DNA of 64,000 nucleotides from Streptomyces acidicola (GCF_009377235.1 NZ_VMNX01000011.1:1-64000), one strand, 5' to 3'; shown: positions 8,222-18,626, numbered from the stretch's first letter. Numbers and translations are program-made. Notes: a model not told the origin generated them from the letters alone.

Positions 8222-11200
8222 GTGTCCATGGGGCAGGGTGACGAGGCCGTCGCCGTTGTCGGTGTGGGTTGCCGACTGCCGGGCGGGCTGACGGATCTGG
8301 CCGGGCTGTGGGACGTGTTGTCGCGCGGCGAGGACATGATCGGCGAGATGCCGGAGGACCGTATGCAGCGGGCGCGCGTCGTGGACCCGGGGCCCGCGCG
8401 CGCCAACCGGAGTTACACGGCGGCCGGAGGGTTCCTCCCGGACGTCGCGGGCTTCGACGCGGGGTACTTCGGCATCGCACCGGCGGAAGCCATCCGCATG
8501 GACCCGCAGCAGCGGCTGCTGCTGGAGATGGCCGTCGAAGCGTTGGACGACGCCGGTGTTCCCGCACAGGCGCTGGCCGGTTCGTCGGCCTCGGTGTTCG
8601 TCGGCGTCTCCGAAGCTTCCTATCTGCGGCTCCAGGCCCAGGCGACGGCCGAGCTGAGCCCGTACGTGGTGAGCGGCGGAACCCTGTCGGTCATCGCCAA
8701 CCGTCTGTCGTACTGTCTGGATCTGCGCGGCCCGAGCATGGTGGTCGACACCGCATGCTCGTCCGCGCTGGTGGCGCTGGACCGTGCCTGCCGGTCTCTG
8801 CTGGACGGCACCAGCCGCCTCGCGTTCGCCGGCGGTGTGCACGTGCTCACCGGGCCGGAGGGCTTCTACGGGTTCTCGGCCGCGTCGATGCTGTCGCGGC
8901 GCGGCCGGTGCGCGGCCTTCTCCGCCGACGCGGACGGTTTCGTGCGGGCCGAGGGCGGGGGCGTCGTGGTCCTCAAACGGCTGGCCGACGCGGTGGCCGA
9001 CGGTGACCGCATCCACGCGGTGATCGCCGGCAGCGGCACCAACAGCGACGGCCGCACCATGGGCCTGGCGCTGCCCAACTCCGAGGCGCAGGAAGCGCTG
9101 CTGCGCGACGTGTACGAGCGCGCCGGAGTGGTCCCCGACGACCTGGTGTACTTCGAGGCGCACGGCACCGGGACCCCTGCCGGGGACCCGGCCGAGGCCC
9201 GGTCCGTCGGCCGGGCGCTGGGGCAGCGCCGCACCACCGGCCCGCTGCCGATCGGCTCGGTGAAGTCGAACCTCGGGCATCTGGAGCCGGCCTCCGGGAT
9301 GGCGGGACTGTTCAAGGCACTGCTCGTGCTTCGGCACGGCACGGCCCCGGCGACCCTGCACGCCCTCCCCCTGAATCCGCAGATCGACTTCGGCGGGCTG
9401 GGGCTGGCCCCGACGGTCGAGCCCGTCAAACTACCCCTGCGGCCCGGAGCCGCCGTCGGCATCAACTCCTTCGGCTTCGGCGGCGCGAACGCCCATGTCG
9501 TACTGACCGCGCCCCCCACCCCGCCACTCGCCGGGCCCGCACCCACCGGCAGGCTGCCCGTGCTGATCTCCGCGCGTTCGGCGAACGCGCTCAGCGAACT
9601 GGCCACGCGAATGTCCGCACGTCTCAGGGACGCCGCCCCCGACGAGTTCTACGACCTGGCGCACACCTCCACCCGGCGCCGCAGCGCCCACCCGCACCGC
9701 GCCGCCGTCCTGGCCGACAGCCCGGACCGGGCGGCCGACGAACTGGACGCGCTGTTCGCCGGTACACCGGCCGCCGGAGCGAGCGGCTCGGCAGCGGAAC
9801 ACGGCGCCGTGGTGTACGCGTTCACCGGCAACGGCTCCCAGTGGCCCGGCATGGCCGCCGATCTGCCGGCCGCCGAACCCGCATTCCGTTCCGCCGTCGA
9901 GGAGGCGGACGCCGCGCTCGCCCCGCACCTGGGCTGGTCGGTGGCCGGGGAACTCGCCCACCCCGATCCGGCGCGCTTCAGCCGTACCGAGGTCGCCCAG
10001 CCCGCCCTCTTCGCCGTCCAGGTGGGACTCGCCGCCCTGCTCCGCGCGAACGGGGTGCGCCCGGCGGCGGTCCTCGGGCACAGTGTCGGCGAGGTCGCGG
10101 CCGCGTACGTCGCCGGAGCTCTCACTCTCGCGCAGGCCGCGCACGTGATCGCCGAGCGCAGCTCAGCCCAGGCCGCCACCGCGGGAACCGGCCGGATGGC
10201 GGCCGTCGGACTGTCCGAGCAGGCGGCCCGTGACGTACTGGCTCGCTACGACGGCGCCCTGGAGCTGGCGGCCGTCAACAGCGACCGGGACATCACCGTC
10301 GCCGGGGACCCACGGGCGCTGGCCGCTCTCGGAGCCGAACTGAGCGCCAGGGACGTCTTCTTCCGCGAGCTGGACCTCGACCACGCCTTCCACAGCCGTG
10401 CGATGGATCCCCTCGCCGGGCCCCTGCGTACGGCCCTGGCCGGACTCACGCCCTCGGCTGCCCGTATCCCCTTCGTCTCGACCGTCACCGGCGCCCCGCT
10501 CTCCGGCGAGCAGCTGACGGCCGACTACTGGTGGCGCAACGTGCGCGAGCCGGTCCGCTTCGCCGAAGCGGCGGCCCATGCCCTCGGCGGGACACCCGGC
10601 GTGGTGGTGGAGATCGGCCCCCACCCGGTGCTGCGCCCGTACCTGCGCCGTACCGGCGCCGCTCATGTGCCCACCCTGCAACGGGACTCCACCGGTCCCC
10701 GGGACATGGCCGCGGCCGTGACGGCGGTGATCTCGGCGGGCGCCGACCTCGACTGGGCCGCCCGCTTCCCCCACCCCGCCCGGGTGGCCGACCTGCCCTC
10801 GTATCCCTGGCAGCGCCGACGGTACTGGCACGGCGAGGCCTGCGACTGGGAGCGGACCAGCGGCACCGGCCGGACGGAACACCCGCTGCTCGGCGAGCGG
10901 TTGCCCGGCCCGCATCCGACGTGGGAGACCACGGTCGAACCCCAGCTGGTGTCCTGGCTCGGCGACCACCGCGTCGACGGGGCGGTGGTGATGCCCGCGG
11001 CCGGTTACGTCGAGATGGCCCTGGCCGCCGGACGGCGGGCCCTGCACTCACCCGTCGAGGTGCGCCATCTGGAGATCACCCGGCCACTGCCCCTGCCCTG
11101 GCCCGACCCCGGCGACACGCGAGTGCAGACCAGCGTGCAGCCGGACAGCGGCGCTCTGGCCATCAGTACCAGCGAGCGGCGAGGCGAGGAGTGCCACCCG

Positions 11201-14200
11201 GTGGCCCGCGCCCAGGTGCGTACCCTGCTCGGCCGTCCTCCGGCACGGGTCGACCTGGACGCGACACGCCGTCGCTGTCCCCACCCGGTCGACAGCGCGG
11301 CCCACTACGAGGAGTGCCGACGAGCCGGACTTGCCTACGGTCCGGCCTTCCAGCTCCTGCGGAACCTGCACGTCGGCGACGGTGAAGTGCTCGCCACGTA
11401 CACGTACGACGACCCGGACGCGGCCTACGAGGTGTGGCCGGCAGTGCTGGACGCCGCGTTCCAGGCAGGCGCTCCCCTGCTGCGGAACCGGACCGCCACA
11501 GGTGATTCCTACCTGCCCTGCGGTCTGGGAAGCGTTCGCGTCTGGCGGGCGCCGGGCCCCTCGGGGGTCGTCCGGGTGCGCCAGGGTGCCGTGATCGATC
11601 CCGAGGTCTGCTGGGACATCGTGATCACCGACGAGGACGGCACCGTCGTCGTCGAGATCGACCGCCTCCGCATGCGGCGGATGCCGGGCGACCGTACACC
11701 TCTGAGCGTCCAGCAGACCGTCCTGCGAGCCGCCCCCGGCCCCGGTGACCACGGCGACGCCGCCGCCGTTCCTGTACCCGCCGACCTCGTCGAAGCCGCT
11801 CACGGTCGGATCACACAGCTGCGACAGGCGTGGCAGGCATCCGGCTGTGATCACTTCGCCGCGGCTGCCGACCGCGCGATCGCGCACCGCTGGGCGACGG
11901 CCCTGGCCGGCCTGCTGGGTGAACCCGCCCGGCCGTTCACCACCGGGGATCTCGTCGCGGCAGGCCTGCTGCACCGGCACCGCCGCCTGCTCAAGGTCAT
12001 GCTTCCCCTGCTTGAGCAGCAGGGCGTGGTCAGCGGCCTCCCCGACGGAAGGTGGGAGCTGACCGGGACAGCGCGACGCGACGCGGAGCTGTCGGCCGCG
12101 CTGCTCACCGATCACCCGGCCTTCGCGGCCGACGCGAGCCTGCTCACCCGCCAACTGCACCACCTGCCCGGCCTGCTGACCGGCGCCACCGGTCCTCTCC
12201 AGTTGCCGTCGGCCGACCCGACACGCCATCAGCACTTCTACGACCTCAGTCCCCGGAGCCGCTTCGGCAACCTGACGGTCCGGTGTGTACTGGAGGAGAT
12301 CATCCGGCACTGGCCGGCCGACCGACCGCTGCGTGTACTGGAGATCGGCGCGGGCACGGGTGGTCTCACCGCTGCCGTCCTCCCGGTGCTGCCGGCCGAC
12401 CGCACCCGCTACACCTTCACCGACGTCTCGGCCGCCGTCCTCGGCCCCGCCGAACACCGGTTCAGCGCCTACGACTTCGTCGACTACCGCACGTTCAGCC
12501 TGGACACCGGGACCGACGGGAAGGAGCTGCCCGAGGCCGGGTTCGACGTCGTCCTGGCCGCAGGCGCCCTGCATACCGCCGCCGATCTGACCGAGGGCCT
12601 CCGCCGGGCCAGGCGGCTACTGGCTCCCGGCGGCCGGCTGCTCGCCGTCGAGTCGCACGATCCGGCCCGCCTCGCCGCGGTCTTCGGGAGCCTCGACAGC
12701 TTCTGGCGCCGCAGCGACCACGCACTACGCCCCGACGGTCTCCTGCTGCGGCGCGATCAGTGGCCGCCGCTACTGGAACGGTGCGGCTTCACCGGTGTGG
12801 TCCGCACCGGGCCCGACACCGATGCCGGGACGGCCGACCTGTCCGACCTGTCCGTCCTGGTGGCCGGCGTGGACGACCGTACGGCCCCGCCGCCCCAGGC
12901 CCTCGCGGCACCGGCCCCCGGAACCGTGTGGAGGGTCGGTGCCGAGGCCCCGTCCGAAGAGCCGCTGGCCCGGGCCCTGGCCGAAGTGCTGGGCGGCGCC
13001 ACGGTCACCGATCTGGAGGGGCTCAGCGGACCGGCCGAACCCGGAGCGGAGGAAGTGGCCACCGTGCTGGTGCTCGGGGAACCCGAGGAGCACCCCGACC
13101 GCATCGTCGGGCAGACCACCCGCAGAGCAGCCGCACTGCGTGCTCTCGCCGCAAGCAGCGCACGTCTGCCGGGCGGCACCCGCGCCTCCGTCTGGCTGGT
13201 CACCCGTCCCAGCGGCCTGCTGCCCGCCCCCGAACGCCCGGCCCACCCCGGCGACGCTCCTGTGTGGGGCGCCGCGCGCACCCTGGCGAACGAATGGCCC
13301 GACCTGACGGTGCGCCGGATCAGCCTCGACCGCTGTGACGACCCGCCCTCCGACGCCCGGCGCCTCGCGCAGGAACTGCTCAGCCCTTGCGACGAGGACG
13401 AGATCGTACTCACCCGCGGCGGCCGTTTCGTCGCCCGCGAAACCGGCCGCCCCGCGCACGAACCGGCAGCCACGGCACAAGCAGTCACTGCCCCGGCCCA
13501 CTCCTTCGCCTTGGCAGTCCGCGACCCCGGCCTGTCCTACCGGCTCCTCTGGCAGCAGCGCCCCGCTCCCCGCCCCGGTCCGGGCCAGATCGTCATCGAG
13601 GTCAAGGCTGCGGCCCTGAACTACCGCGACACCATGCGGGCCAACGGCCTGCTGCCCGCCGAGGCAGTCGAGGGCACCCCCACGGAACACGGGCTGGGCA
13701 TGGAGTGCGCGGGCGTCGTCACCGACATCGGACCGGGGACCACCACGTGGGCACCCGGCGACCGGGTCTTCGGCCTGGCGGCCGCGGCGCTCGCCTCGCA
13801 CGCCGTCGCCGACGCGGGGGCGGTCGGCCGTGTCCCGGACGGCATGAGCTTCGCGGAGGCGGCCACCCTGCCCGTCGTCTTCGCCACCGTCCACTACAGC
13901 CTCGCCCAGTTGGCGCGGCTCGCTCCCGGAGAGACCCTCCTGGTGCACGGCGGTGCCGGCGGCGTCGGTCTGGCCGCCCTGCAGTACGCCCGCCGGCACG
14001 GAGCGCAGGTGATCGCCACGGCGGGCAGTGACGCCAAGCGTGATCTGCTGGCCGCTCTCGGCGTCGAACACGTCCTGGACTCCCGCTCGCTGGACTTCGT
14101 GCCCCGCGTTCGCGAACTGACCGGCGGCCGGGGCGTCCACGTCGTGGTGAACTCGCTCAGCGGTGAGGCGGGCGACCGCAGTCTGGAACTGCTGCGCCCC

Positions 14201-15685
14201 GGCGGACGGTTCATCGAGCTCGGCAAGCGGGACATGTTCGAGAACCGGCCTCTGCCCCGGCGTCCCTTCCTGGACCACATCGCCTACTTCGGCGTCGACA
14301 TCACCAGGCCCCTGGCCGACCCCGACGCCGCGAAGGAACTCCTGAGGGAGATCGTCGGCCTCGTACACGCCGGGGACTACCGGCCGTTGCCGCACGTCGT
14401 CCATCCCGCGGCCCGCGTGGAGGAGGCGTTCCGGCTGCTTCAGCACTCCCATCACACCGGCAAAGTCGTCGTCGCCTTCGATCCGTTGGACGAACCCGTC
14501 CCCGTGCGTCACACACGGGTACCCGCGGCACTGGACCCCGACGGTACGTATCTGGTCACCGGTGGTCTGGGCGGCTTCGGTGCGGCCACCGCCGCCTGGC
14601 TGGCCGACCAAGGTGCCCGCCACCTGGCTCTGGTCGGCCGCCGCGGGGCCGAAGCTCCCGAAGCGGCCGCGTTCGTCGACCGGCTCACGCGGCGCGGCAT
14701 CACCGCCACCCCCTACGCCGCCGACGTCACCGACGAGGCCGCCGTACGCCGGGTGTTCGCTGCCGTGGACGCCACCGGGCACCCGCTGCGCGGGGTGGTC
14801 CACGGCGCCATGCACCTCGACGACGCCCCCCTCAGCGACCTGACGGACGACCGTTTCGCGGCCGTACTCTCCCCGAAGGCAGCCGGCGCCGCCGTCCTGC
14901 ACCGGCTCACCGCCGACCGCGATCTGGACCTGTTCCTGCTCCACTCCTCCGTCACGGCGTGCGTGGGCAACGTGTCCCAAGCCCCCTACGTCGCGGGAAA
15001 CAGCTACCTCGAGGCCCTGGCCCGCGCCCGCCGGCACGCGGACCGCCCCGGCACGGCCATCGCCTGGGGCGCCATCGACGGAACCGGCTACGTCGCGCGC
15101 AACGATCTGGGCGATGCCCTGTCGGCCCTCGGAATCGACCCCGTGGCCCCCGACGTGCTGCTTCCCGTCGCTGCCGGCGTCCTGGCCGAGGGTGCCGCCG
15201 TCGCCGCGATCGGGCGCTTCCGCTGGAGCCGGGCACGCCATCTGCTCCCCGCGATGGCCGCGCCACGCTTCACGCATCTCGTCCCCGCCCGGCCCGACGC
15301 CTCGGACGACACCCCGGGCGATGTGCTGCGCGCGCTGAACGCCTTGCCTCCTGACGAGGCCGCACATGCCATCACCGGCATCCTCGCCGGGTTCCTTGCC
15401 ACGGTCCTGCGCACCGAAGTCGCCGAACTCACTCCGGACCGCCCGCTGGCAGAGTTCGGCATCGACTCCCTCATGGGCGCCGAGTTCCTGGTGCGCGCCC
15501 GCGAGTACTTCGACGTCCGCCTCTCGCCGACCGAACTCCTCGGCAACTCGGGCAACCTCACCCAGCTCGCCCGCCTCATCCGGCAACGTCTGGAGCAGGC
15601 CGTACCGGCGCCACGGAAGGAGACAGAGGCGTCAGAGCAGGGCGGCCGACCGACAGCCGGTCTCACGGCAACAGCCACCGCGTAA
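8222..15685 (+). CDS. Single-module highly reducing type I PKS (KS-AT-DH-cMT-ER-KR-ACP)
   Basis: A 2487-aa PKS with one complete reducing module plus C-methyltransferase. KS about 8-430 (Cys179 in DTACSS, His314 in HGTGT, His353). AT about 528-840 (GHSVGE with Ser621; HAFH at 721-724, the malonyl-CoA signature). DH about 880-1150 (His916 in DHRVDG, Asp1077). cMT about 1210-1540 (LEIGAGTGG near 1374). ER about 1720-2040 (HGGAGGVG). KR about 2100-2290 (VTGGLGGFG; Tyr2256). ACP about 2375-2450 (Ser2416 in FGIDSLM). There is no thioesterase and no docking helix, so it probably works iteratively, as fungal highly reducing PKSs do, and needs another enzyme to release the chain. GTG 8222 or ATG 8228; a GGGGGAG box fits the ATG. 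All active-site residues appear intact. Confidence 0.93.
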   Translation: MSMGQGDEAVAVVGVGCRLPGGLTDLAGLWDVLSRGEDMIGEMPEDRMQRARVVDPGPARANRSYTAAGGFLPDVAGFDAGYFGIAPAEAIRMDPQQRLLLEMAVEALDDAGVPAQALAGSSASVFVGVSEASYLRLQAQATAELSPYVVSGGTLSVIANRLSYCLDLRGPSMVVDTACSSALVALDRACRSLLDGTSRLAFAGGVHVLTGPEGFYGFSAASMLSRRGRCAAFSADADGFVRAEGGGVVVLKRLADAVADGDRIHAVIAGSGTNSDGRTMGLALPNSEAQEALLRDVYERAGVVPDDLVYFEAHGTGTPAGDPAEARSVGRALGQRRTTGPLPIGSVKSNLGHLEPASGMAGLFKALLVLRHGTAPATLHALPLNPQIDFGGLGLAPTVEPVKLPLRPGAAVGINSFGFGGANAHVVLTAPPTPPLAGPAPTGRLPVLISARSANALSELATRMSARLRDAAPDEFYDLAHTSTRRRSAHPHRAAVLADSPDRAADELDALFAGTPAAGASGSAAEHGAVVYAFTGNGSQWPGMAADLPAAEPAFRSAVEEADAALAPHLGWSVAGELAHPDPARFSRTEVAQPALFAVQVGLAALLRANGVRPAAVLGHSVGEVAAAYVAGALTLAQAAHVIAERSSAQAATAGTGRMAAVGLSEQAARDVLARYDGALELAAVNSDRDITVAGDPRALAALGAELSARDVFFRELDLDHAFHSRAMDPLAGPLRTALAGLTPSAARIPFVSTVTGAPLSGEQLTADYWWRNVREPVRFAEAAAHALGGTPGVVVEIGPHPVLRPYLRRTGAAHVPTLQRDSTGPRDMAAAVTAVISAGADLDWAARFPHPARVADLPSYPWQRRRYWHGEACDWERTSGTGRTEHPLLGERLPGPHPTWETTVEPQLVSWLGDHRVDGAVVMPAAGYVEMALAAGRRALHSPVEVRHLEITRPLPLPWPDPGDTRVQTSVQPDSGALAISTSERRGEECHPVARAQVRTLLGRPPARVDLDATRRRCPHPVDSAAHYEECRRAGLAYGPAFQLLRNLHVGDGEVLATYTYDDPDAAYEVWPAVLDAAFQAGAPLLRNRTATGDSYLPCGLGSVRVWRAPGPSGVVRVRQGAVIDPEVCWDIVITDEDGTVVVEIDRLRMRRMPGDRTPLSVQQTVLRAAPGPGDHGDAAAVPVPADLVEAAHGRITQLRQAWQASGCDHFAAAADRAIAHRWATALAGLLGEPARPFTTGDLVAAGLLHRHRRLLKVMLPLLEQQGVVSGLPDGRWELTGTARRDAELSAALLTDHPAFAADASLLTRQLHHLPGLLTGATGPLQLPSADPTRHQHFYDLSPRSRFGNLTVRCVLEEIIRHWPADRPLRVLEIGAGTGGLTAAVLPVLPADRTRYTFTDVSAAVLGPAEHRFSAYDFVDYRTFSLDTGTDGKELPEAGFDVVLAAGALHTAADLTEGLRRARRLLAPGGRLLAVESHDPARLAAVFGSLDSFWRRSDHALRPDGLLLRRDQWPPLLERCGFTGVVRTGPDTDAGTADLSDLSVLVAGVDDRTAPPPQALAAPAPGTVWRVGAEAPSEEPLARALAEVLGGATVTDLEGLSGPAEPGAEEVATVLVLGEPEEHPDRIVGQTTRRAAALRALAASSARLPGGTRASVWLVTRPSGLLPAPERPAHPGDAPVWGAARTLANEWPDLTVRRISLDRCDDPPSDARRLAQELLSPCDEDEIVLTRGGRFVARETGRPAHEPAATAQAVTAPAHSFALAVRDPGLSYRLLWQQRPAPRPGPGQIVIEVKAAALNYRDTMRANGLLPAEAVEGTPTEHGLGMECAGVVTDIGPGTTTWAPGDRVFGLAAAALASHAVADAGAVGRVPDGMSFAEAATLPVVFATVHYSLAQLARLAPGETLLVHGGAGGVGLAALQYARRHGAQVIATAGSDAKRDLLAALGVEHVLDSRSLDFVPRVRELTGGRGVHVVVNSLSGEAGDRSLELLRPGGRFIELGKRDMFENRPLPRRPFLDHIAYFGVDITRPLADPDAAKELLREIVGLVHAGDYRPLPHVVHPAARVEEAFRLLQHSHHTGKVVVAFDPLDEPVPVRHTRVPAALDPDGTYLVTGGLGGFGAATAAWLADQGARHLALVGRRGAEAPEAAAFVDRLTRRGITATPYAADVTDEAAVRRVFAAVDATGHPLRGVVHGAMHLDDAPLSDLTDDRFAAVLSPKAAGAAVLHRLTADRDLDLFLLHSSVTACVGNVSQAPYVAGNSYLEALARARRHADRPGTAIAWGAIDGTGYVARNDLGDALSALGIDPVAPDVLLPVAAGVLAEGAAVAAIGRFRWSRARHLLPAMAAPRFTHLVPARPDASDDTPGDVLRALNALPPDEAAHAITGILAGFLATVLRTEVAELTPDRPLAEFGIDSLMGAEFLVRAREYFDVRLSPTELLGNSGNLTQLARLIRQRLEQAVPAPRKETEASEQGGRPTAGLTATATA

Positions 15686-15717
15686 GCCGACGAGACCGAA
15701 GCCGATCACAGTCGCGA

Positions 15718-15750
15718 GGCCCTGGGCGGGGCATCCACCCGCCCAGGGCC
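15718..15750 (+). terminator. Intrinsic terminator hairpin after the PKS
   Basis: Perfect 13-bp stem (GGCCCTGGGCGGG with its complement) around a 7-base loop, beginning 33 bp after the PKS stop. It separates the PKS from the short leftward genes that follow. Confidence 0.75.
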
Positions 15751-15785
15751 GCCAGAACGGCTTCCGTCGGCTCGCTCGGGGTGGC

Positions 15786-15869
15786 TCATCCCGCCAGGAC
15801 GACCGACAGGGCCGCGGCGACGATCGTGACGGCGGTCAGAGCGACCATCACCGTCCTCACCGCCCTCAC
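15786..15869 (-). CDS. Tiny membrane peptide, translationally coupled
   Basis: A 27-aa open frame starting at a GTG that overlaps the stop of the preceding 66-aa gene (GTGA). After a few Arg residues it is one long hydrophobic helix (VMVALTAVTIVAAALSVVLAG). Overlap coupling and composition suggest a real single-span peptide, but frames this short arise by chance and I do not recognise it. Confidence 0.3.
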   Translation of the reverse strand: MRAVRTVMVALTAVTIVAAALSVVLAG

Positions 15870-16066
15870 CTGTCGGCCTGCGCGAGACGCCGGAACAGTC
15901 CCAGTGGCATCGTCCGGGGCACGGGCAGACGTTTCGCGACGGTCGGCACCTGTCGGGCCACGGCGTCGGCGTCCCGCAGTTGCACGCACCACGCGCAGGT
16001 GTCCTCATCAAGGCCGGCAAGCCACTGAGCGGGGCCCGTGTCGGGGCTGTCGCCGAAGAAGTCCAT
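15866..16066 (-). CDS. Small hypothetical protein (66 aa) with CAWC motif
   Basis: Unrecognised 66-aa protein beginning MDFFGDSPDTGPAQWL, with two Cys in a C-x-x-C arrangement (TCAWCVQL). Composition is protein-like and unlike the shadow frames around it. It is divergent from glpF across about 200 bp and appears coupled to a following 27-aa membrane peptide. No clear ribosome-binding site is visible. Function unknown. Confidence 0.4.
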   Translation of the reverse strand: MDFFGDSPDTGPAQWLAGLDEDTCAWCVQLRDADAVARQVPTVAKRLPVPRTMPLGLFRRLAQADR

Positions 16067-16264
16067 GACCGTTCAACGACCCAACCGCGGCCAGGCTGTC
16101 ACAGGTCACCCGTTCGCCACACCGCTCGGACGTCACCGCGCTCCGGCGCGGGGTTGTGGCCCACCCGAACGGCCCGCCCGTGGATGCCGCTTCCGGCCGT
16201 GCCGGTGACGATTGCCGGTACGTGATCGCGATGGGCCAGGCCGACTGGACGGGAGGTGCGGAAC

Positions 16265-17095
16265 ATGCCGGCACCGACGTCGAGGGCACGTCTCATGGGC
16301 GAACTCTCGGCCGAGTTCGCCGGCACCATGATCCTCATTCTCTTCGGGTGCGGTGCCGTCGCGCAGGTCATCGCCGGCGGCGCACTGACCCACGGTGCAC
16401 TGGGTGGCCACGACAGCATCGCCTGGGGCTGGGGGCTCGGCGTCGTCATGGGCATCTATGTGGCGGCCCGGCTCAGCGGCGCCCACCTCAACCCAGCGGT
16501 CACCCTCGCGCTCGCGGCCTTCAAGGGCTTCCCCTGGTACAAGGTCCTGCCGTACTCCCTGGCCCAGACAGCGGGCGCCTTCGTAGCCGCACTGCTGGTG
16601 CGCTGGAACTACACCGAGGTGCTGGCGAAGGCCGACCCCCACCACACCGACAAGACGCAGATCGTGTTCTCCACACTGCCGGGCAACGGCGTCCTCCCCA
16701 TCAGCCAACTGGGCGCCCTGCGCGACCAGATCATCGGCACCGCCGTGCTGGTGCTGCTGATCTTCGCGGTCACCGATCTGCTGAACACGCCGCCGCAGGC
16801 GAATCTCGCCCCGTTCATCATCGGCCTGATCGTCGTCGTCATCGGCATGGGGTGGGGGACGGACGCCGGTTACGCGATCAACCCGGCCCGTGACCTCGGG
16901 CCCCGGCTGGCGTCGTTCCTGACGGGCTATGGGGGCGCCTGGCGTGACCAGTACGGCGACCTCTACTTCTGGGTGCCGATCGTCGGGCCCCTCATCGGGG
17001 GCCTGGTCGGTGCGCTGCTCTACCGCTTGCTGATCAGCCGTTACCTGCCGGTCACCGAGCAGGAACCGGGCCAAGTGCCCGCGCCGGACGAGTGA
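16265..17095 (+). CDS. glpF: Glycerol uptake facilitator (aquaglyceroporin)
   Basis: MIP-family channel, 276 aa, with both pore motifs: NPA in GAHLNPAVT and NPAR in [13 protein letters not shown]. The Asp after the second NPAR is typical of glycerol-conducting members. Six hydrophobic segments. ATG 16265 has GGGAGG at ideal spacing; the upstream GTG at 16256 lies against that box. glpK follows 16 bp later, so the pair should pass glycerol straight from channel to kinase. No glpD lies beside them. Confidence 0.92.
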   Translation: MPAPTSRARLMGELSAEFAGTMILILFGCGAVAQVIAGGALTHGALGGHDSIAWGWGLGVVMGIYVAARLSGAHLNPAVTLALAAFKGFPWYKVLPYSLAQTAGAFVAALLVRWNYTEVLAKADPHHTDKTQIVFSTLPGNGVLPISQLGALRDQIIGTAVLVLLIFAVTDLLNTPPQANLAPFIIGLIVVVIGMGWGTDAGYAINPARDLGPRLASFLTGYGGAWRDQYGDLYFWVPIVGPLIGGLVGALLYRLLISRYLPVTEQEPGQVPAPDE

Positions 17096-17111
17096 AAGGA
17101 AAGGGGCCGCC

Positions 17112-18626
17112 ATGCCCGAGTTCGTCGGTGCGGTGGACCAAGGCACCACCAGCACCCGTTTCATGATCTTCGATCACGACGGCCGGGAGGTCGCACACCA
17201 CCAGCTCGAACACAAACAGATCTTCCCGCGCTCCGGCTGGGTCGAGCACGACCCCGTGGAGATCTGGGAACGCGCGAACTCCACGATGCAGAACGCCGTC
17301 CGCCTGGGCGGCCTGTCCGCCGCCGACCTGGCGGCCATCGGCATCACCAACCAGCGGGAGACCACGGTCATCTGGGATCCCAGAACCGGTGAGCCGTACT
17401 ACAACGCGATCGTCTGGCAGGACACCCGCACCGACTCCATAGCGGCCGCGCTGGAGCGGGAACACGGCGACCTCATCCGGCGCAGGACGGGGCTCCCGCC
17501 GGCGACGTACTTCTCCGGCGGCAAGATCAAGTGGATCCTGGAGAACGTCGACGGTGTCCGGGAGGCCGCCGAGAGGGGGCGGGCCGTCTTCGGGAACACC
17601 GACGCCTGGGTCCTGTGGAACCTCACCGGCGGTCCGAACGGCGGCATCCACGCCACGGACGTCACCAACGCCAGCCGCACCATGCTGATGAATCTCGAAA
17701 CCCTCGACTGGGACGACGAGCTGCTCGACGTCTTCGGCATTCCGCGCGCCATGCTCCCGGCCATCAACCCGTCCTCGCACCCGGAGGCGTTCGGGATCAC
17801 CCGCACCAGCCGTCCGCTGCGCACCGCGGTACCCATCACCGGGGTCCTCGGGGACCAGCAGGCGGCCACGGTCGGCCAGGTCTGCTTCCGCCCGGGCGAG
17901 GCCAAGAACACCTACGGCACCGGCAACTTCCTGATCCTCAACACGGGCACGGAGATCGTCCGTTCCAGCAGCGGCCTGCTGACCACGCTGGCGTACCAGT
18001 TCGCAGGCGCCCCCGCGGTGTACGCACTGGAGGGGTCCATGGCGGTCACCGGGTCCGCCGTGCAGTGGCTCCGTGACCAGTTGCGGATCATCTCCTCCGC
18101 CTCAGAGATCGAGGCTCTGGCCCGGCAGGTGGAGGACACTGGGGGCATCTACTTCGTACCGGCCTTCTCGGGTCTGTTCGCGCCGTACTGGCGCTCCGAT
18201 GCCCGGGGCGCGATCGTCGGCCTTGCCCGGTACCACACCAACGCACACCTCGCCCGCGCGACCCTGGAGGCCATCTGCTACCAGAGCCGCGACGTCGCCG
18301 AAGCGATGGAGCGGGACTCCGGGGTGGCCCTCGACGTGCTGCACGTCGACGGCGGCGTCACCGCCAACGACCTGTGCATGCAGCTCCAGGCCGACATCCT
18401 CGGCGTACCGGTCAGCCGCCCGGTCGTCGCCGAGACCACCGCGCTCGGCGCCGCGTACGCGGCGGGACTCGCCACCGGTTTCTGGGGGGACACCGACGAA
18501 CTCCGCTTGCACTGGCACGAGTCGAAACGGTGGGAACCCCAGTGGAACGACGATGAGCGGGAGAAGGGCTACGCGGGCTGGAAGAAGGCCGTGGAGCGCA
18601 GCCTCGACTGGGTGGACGTCGAATAA
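17112..18626 (+). CDS. glpK: Glycerol kinase
   Basis: FGGY-family kinase, 504 aa, the usual length. It phosphorylates glycerol to glycerol-3-phosphate. Visible motifs are the N-terminal phosphate loop DQGTTSTR, the RSGWVEHDP segment, TNQRET, TYGTGNF and the C-terminal [25 protein letters not shown] box precedes the ATG. It forms an operon with glpF and ends at a strong bidirectional hairpin. Confidence 0.95.
   Translation: MPEFVGAVDQGTTSTRFMIFDHDGREVAHHQLEHKQIFPRSGWVEHDPVEIWERANSTMQNAVRLGGLSAADLAAIGITNQRETTVIWDPRTGEPYYNAIVWQDTRTDSIAAALEREHGDLIRRRTGLPPATYFSGGKIKWILENVDGVREAAERGRAVFGNTDAWVLWNLTGGPNGGIHATDVTNASRTMLMNLETLDWDDELLDVFGIPRAMLPAINPSSHPEAFGITRTSRPLRTAVPITGVLGDQQAATVGQVCFRPGEAKNTYGTGNFLILNTGTEIVRSSSGLLTTLAYQFAGAPAVYALEGSMAVTGSAVQWLRDQLRIISSASEIEALARQVEDTGGIYFVPAFSGLFAPYWRSDARGAIVGLARYHTNAHLARATLEAICYQSRDVAEAMERDSGVALDVLHVDGGVTANDLCMQLQADILGVPVSRPVVAETTALGAAYAAGLATGFWGDTDELRLHWHESKRWEPQWNDDEREKGYAGWKKAVERSLDWVDVE

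Noticed and set aside
12770-15586. Long antisense open frame (938 codons) opposite the PKS
   Set aside because: A shadow of GC-rich PKS codons; no start signal and no recognisable domain, while the sense frame has every catalytic motif.
8222-15685. PKS as one module of a longer modular assembly line
   Set aside because: No second PKS gene, loading module, docking helix or thioesterase is present in the window; flanking genes are ole, then unrelated glycerol genes.
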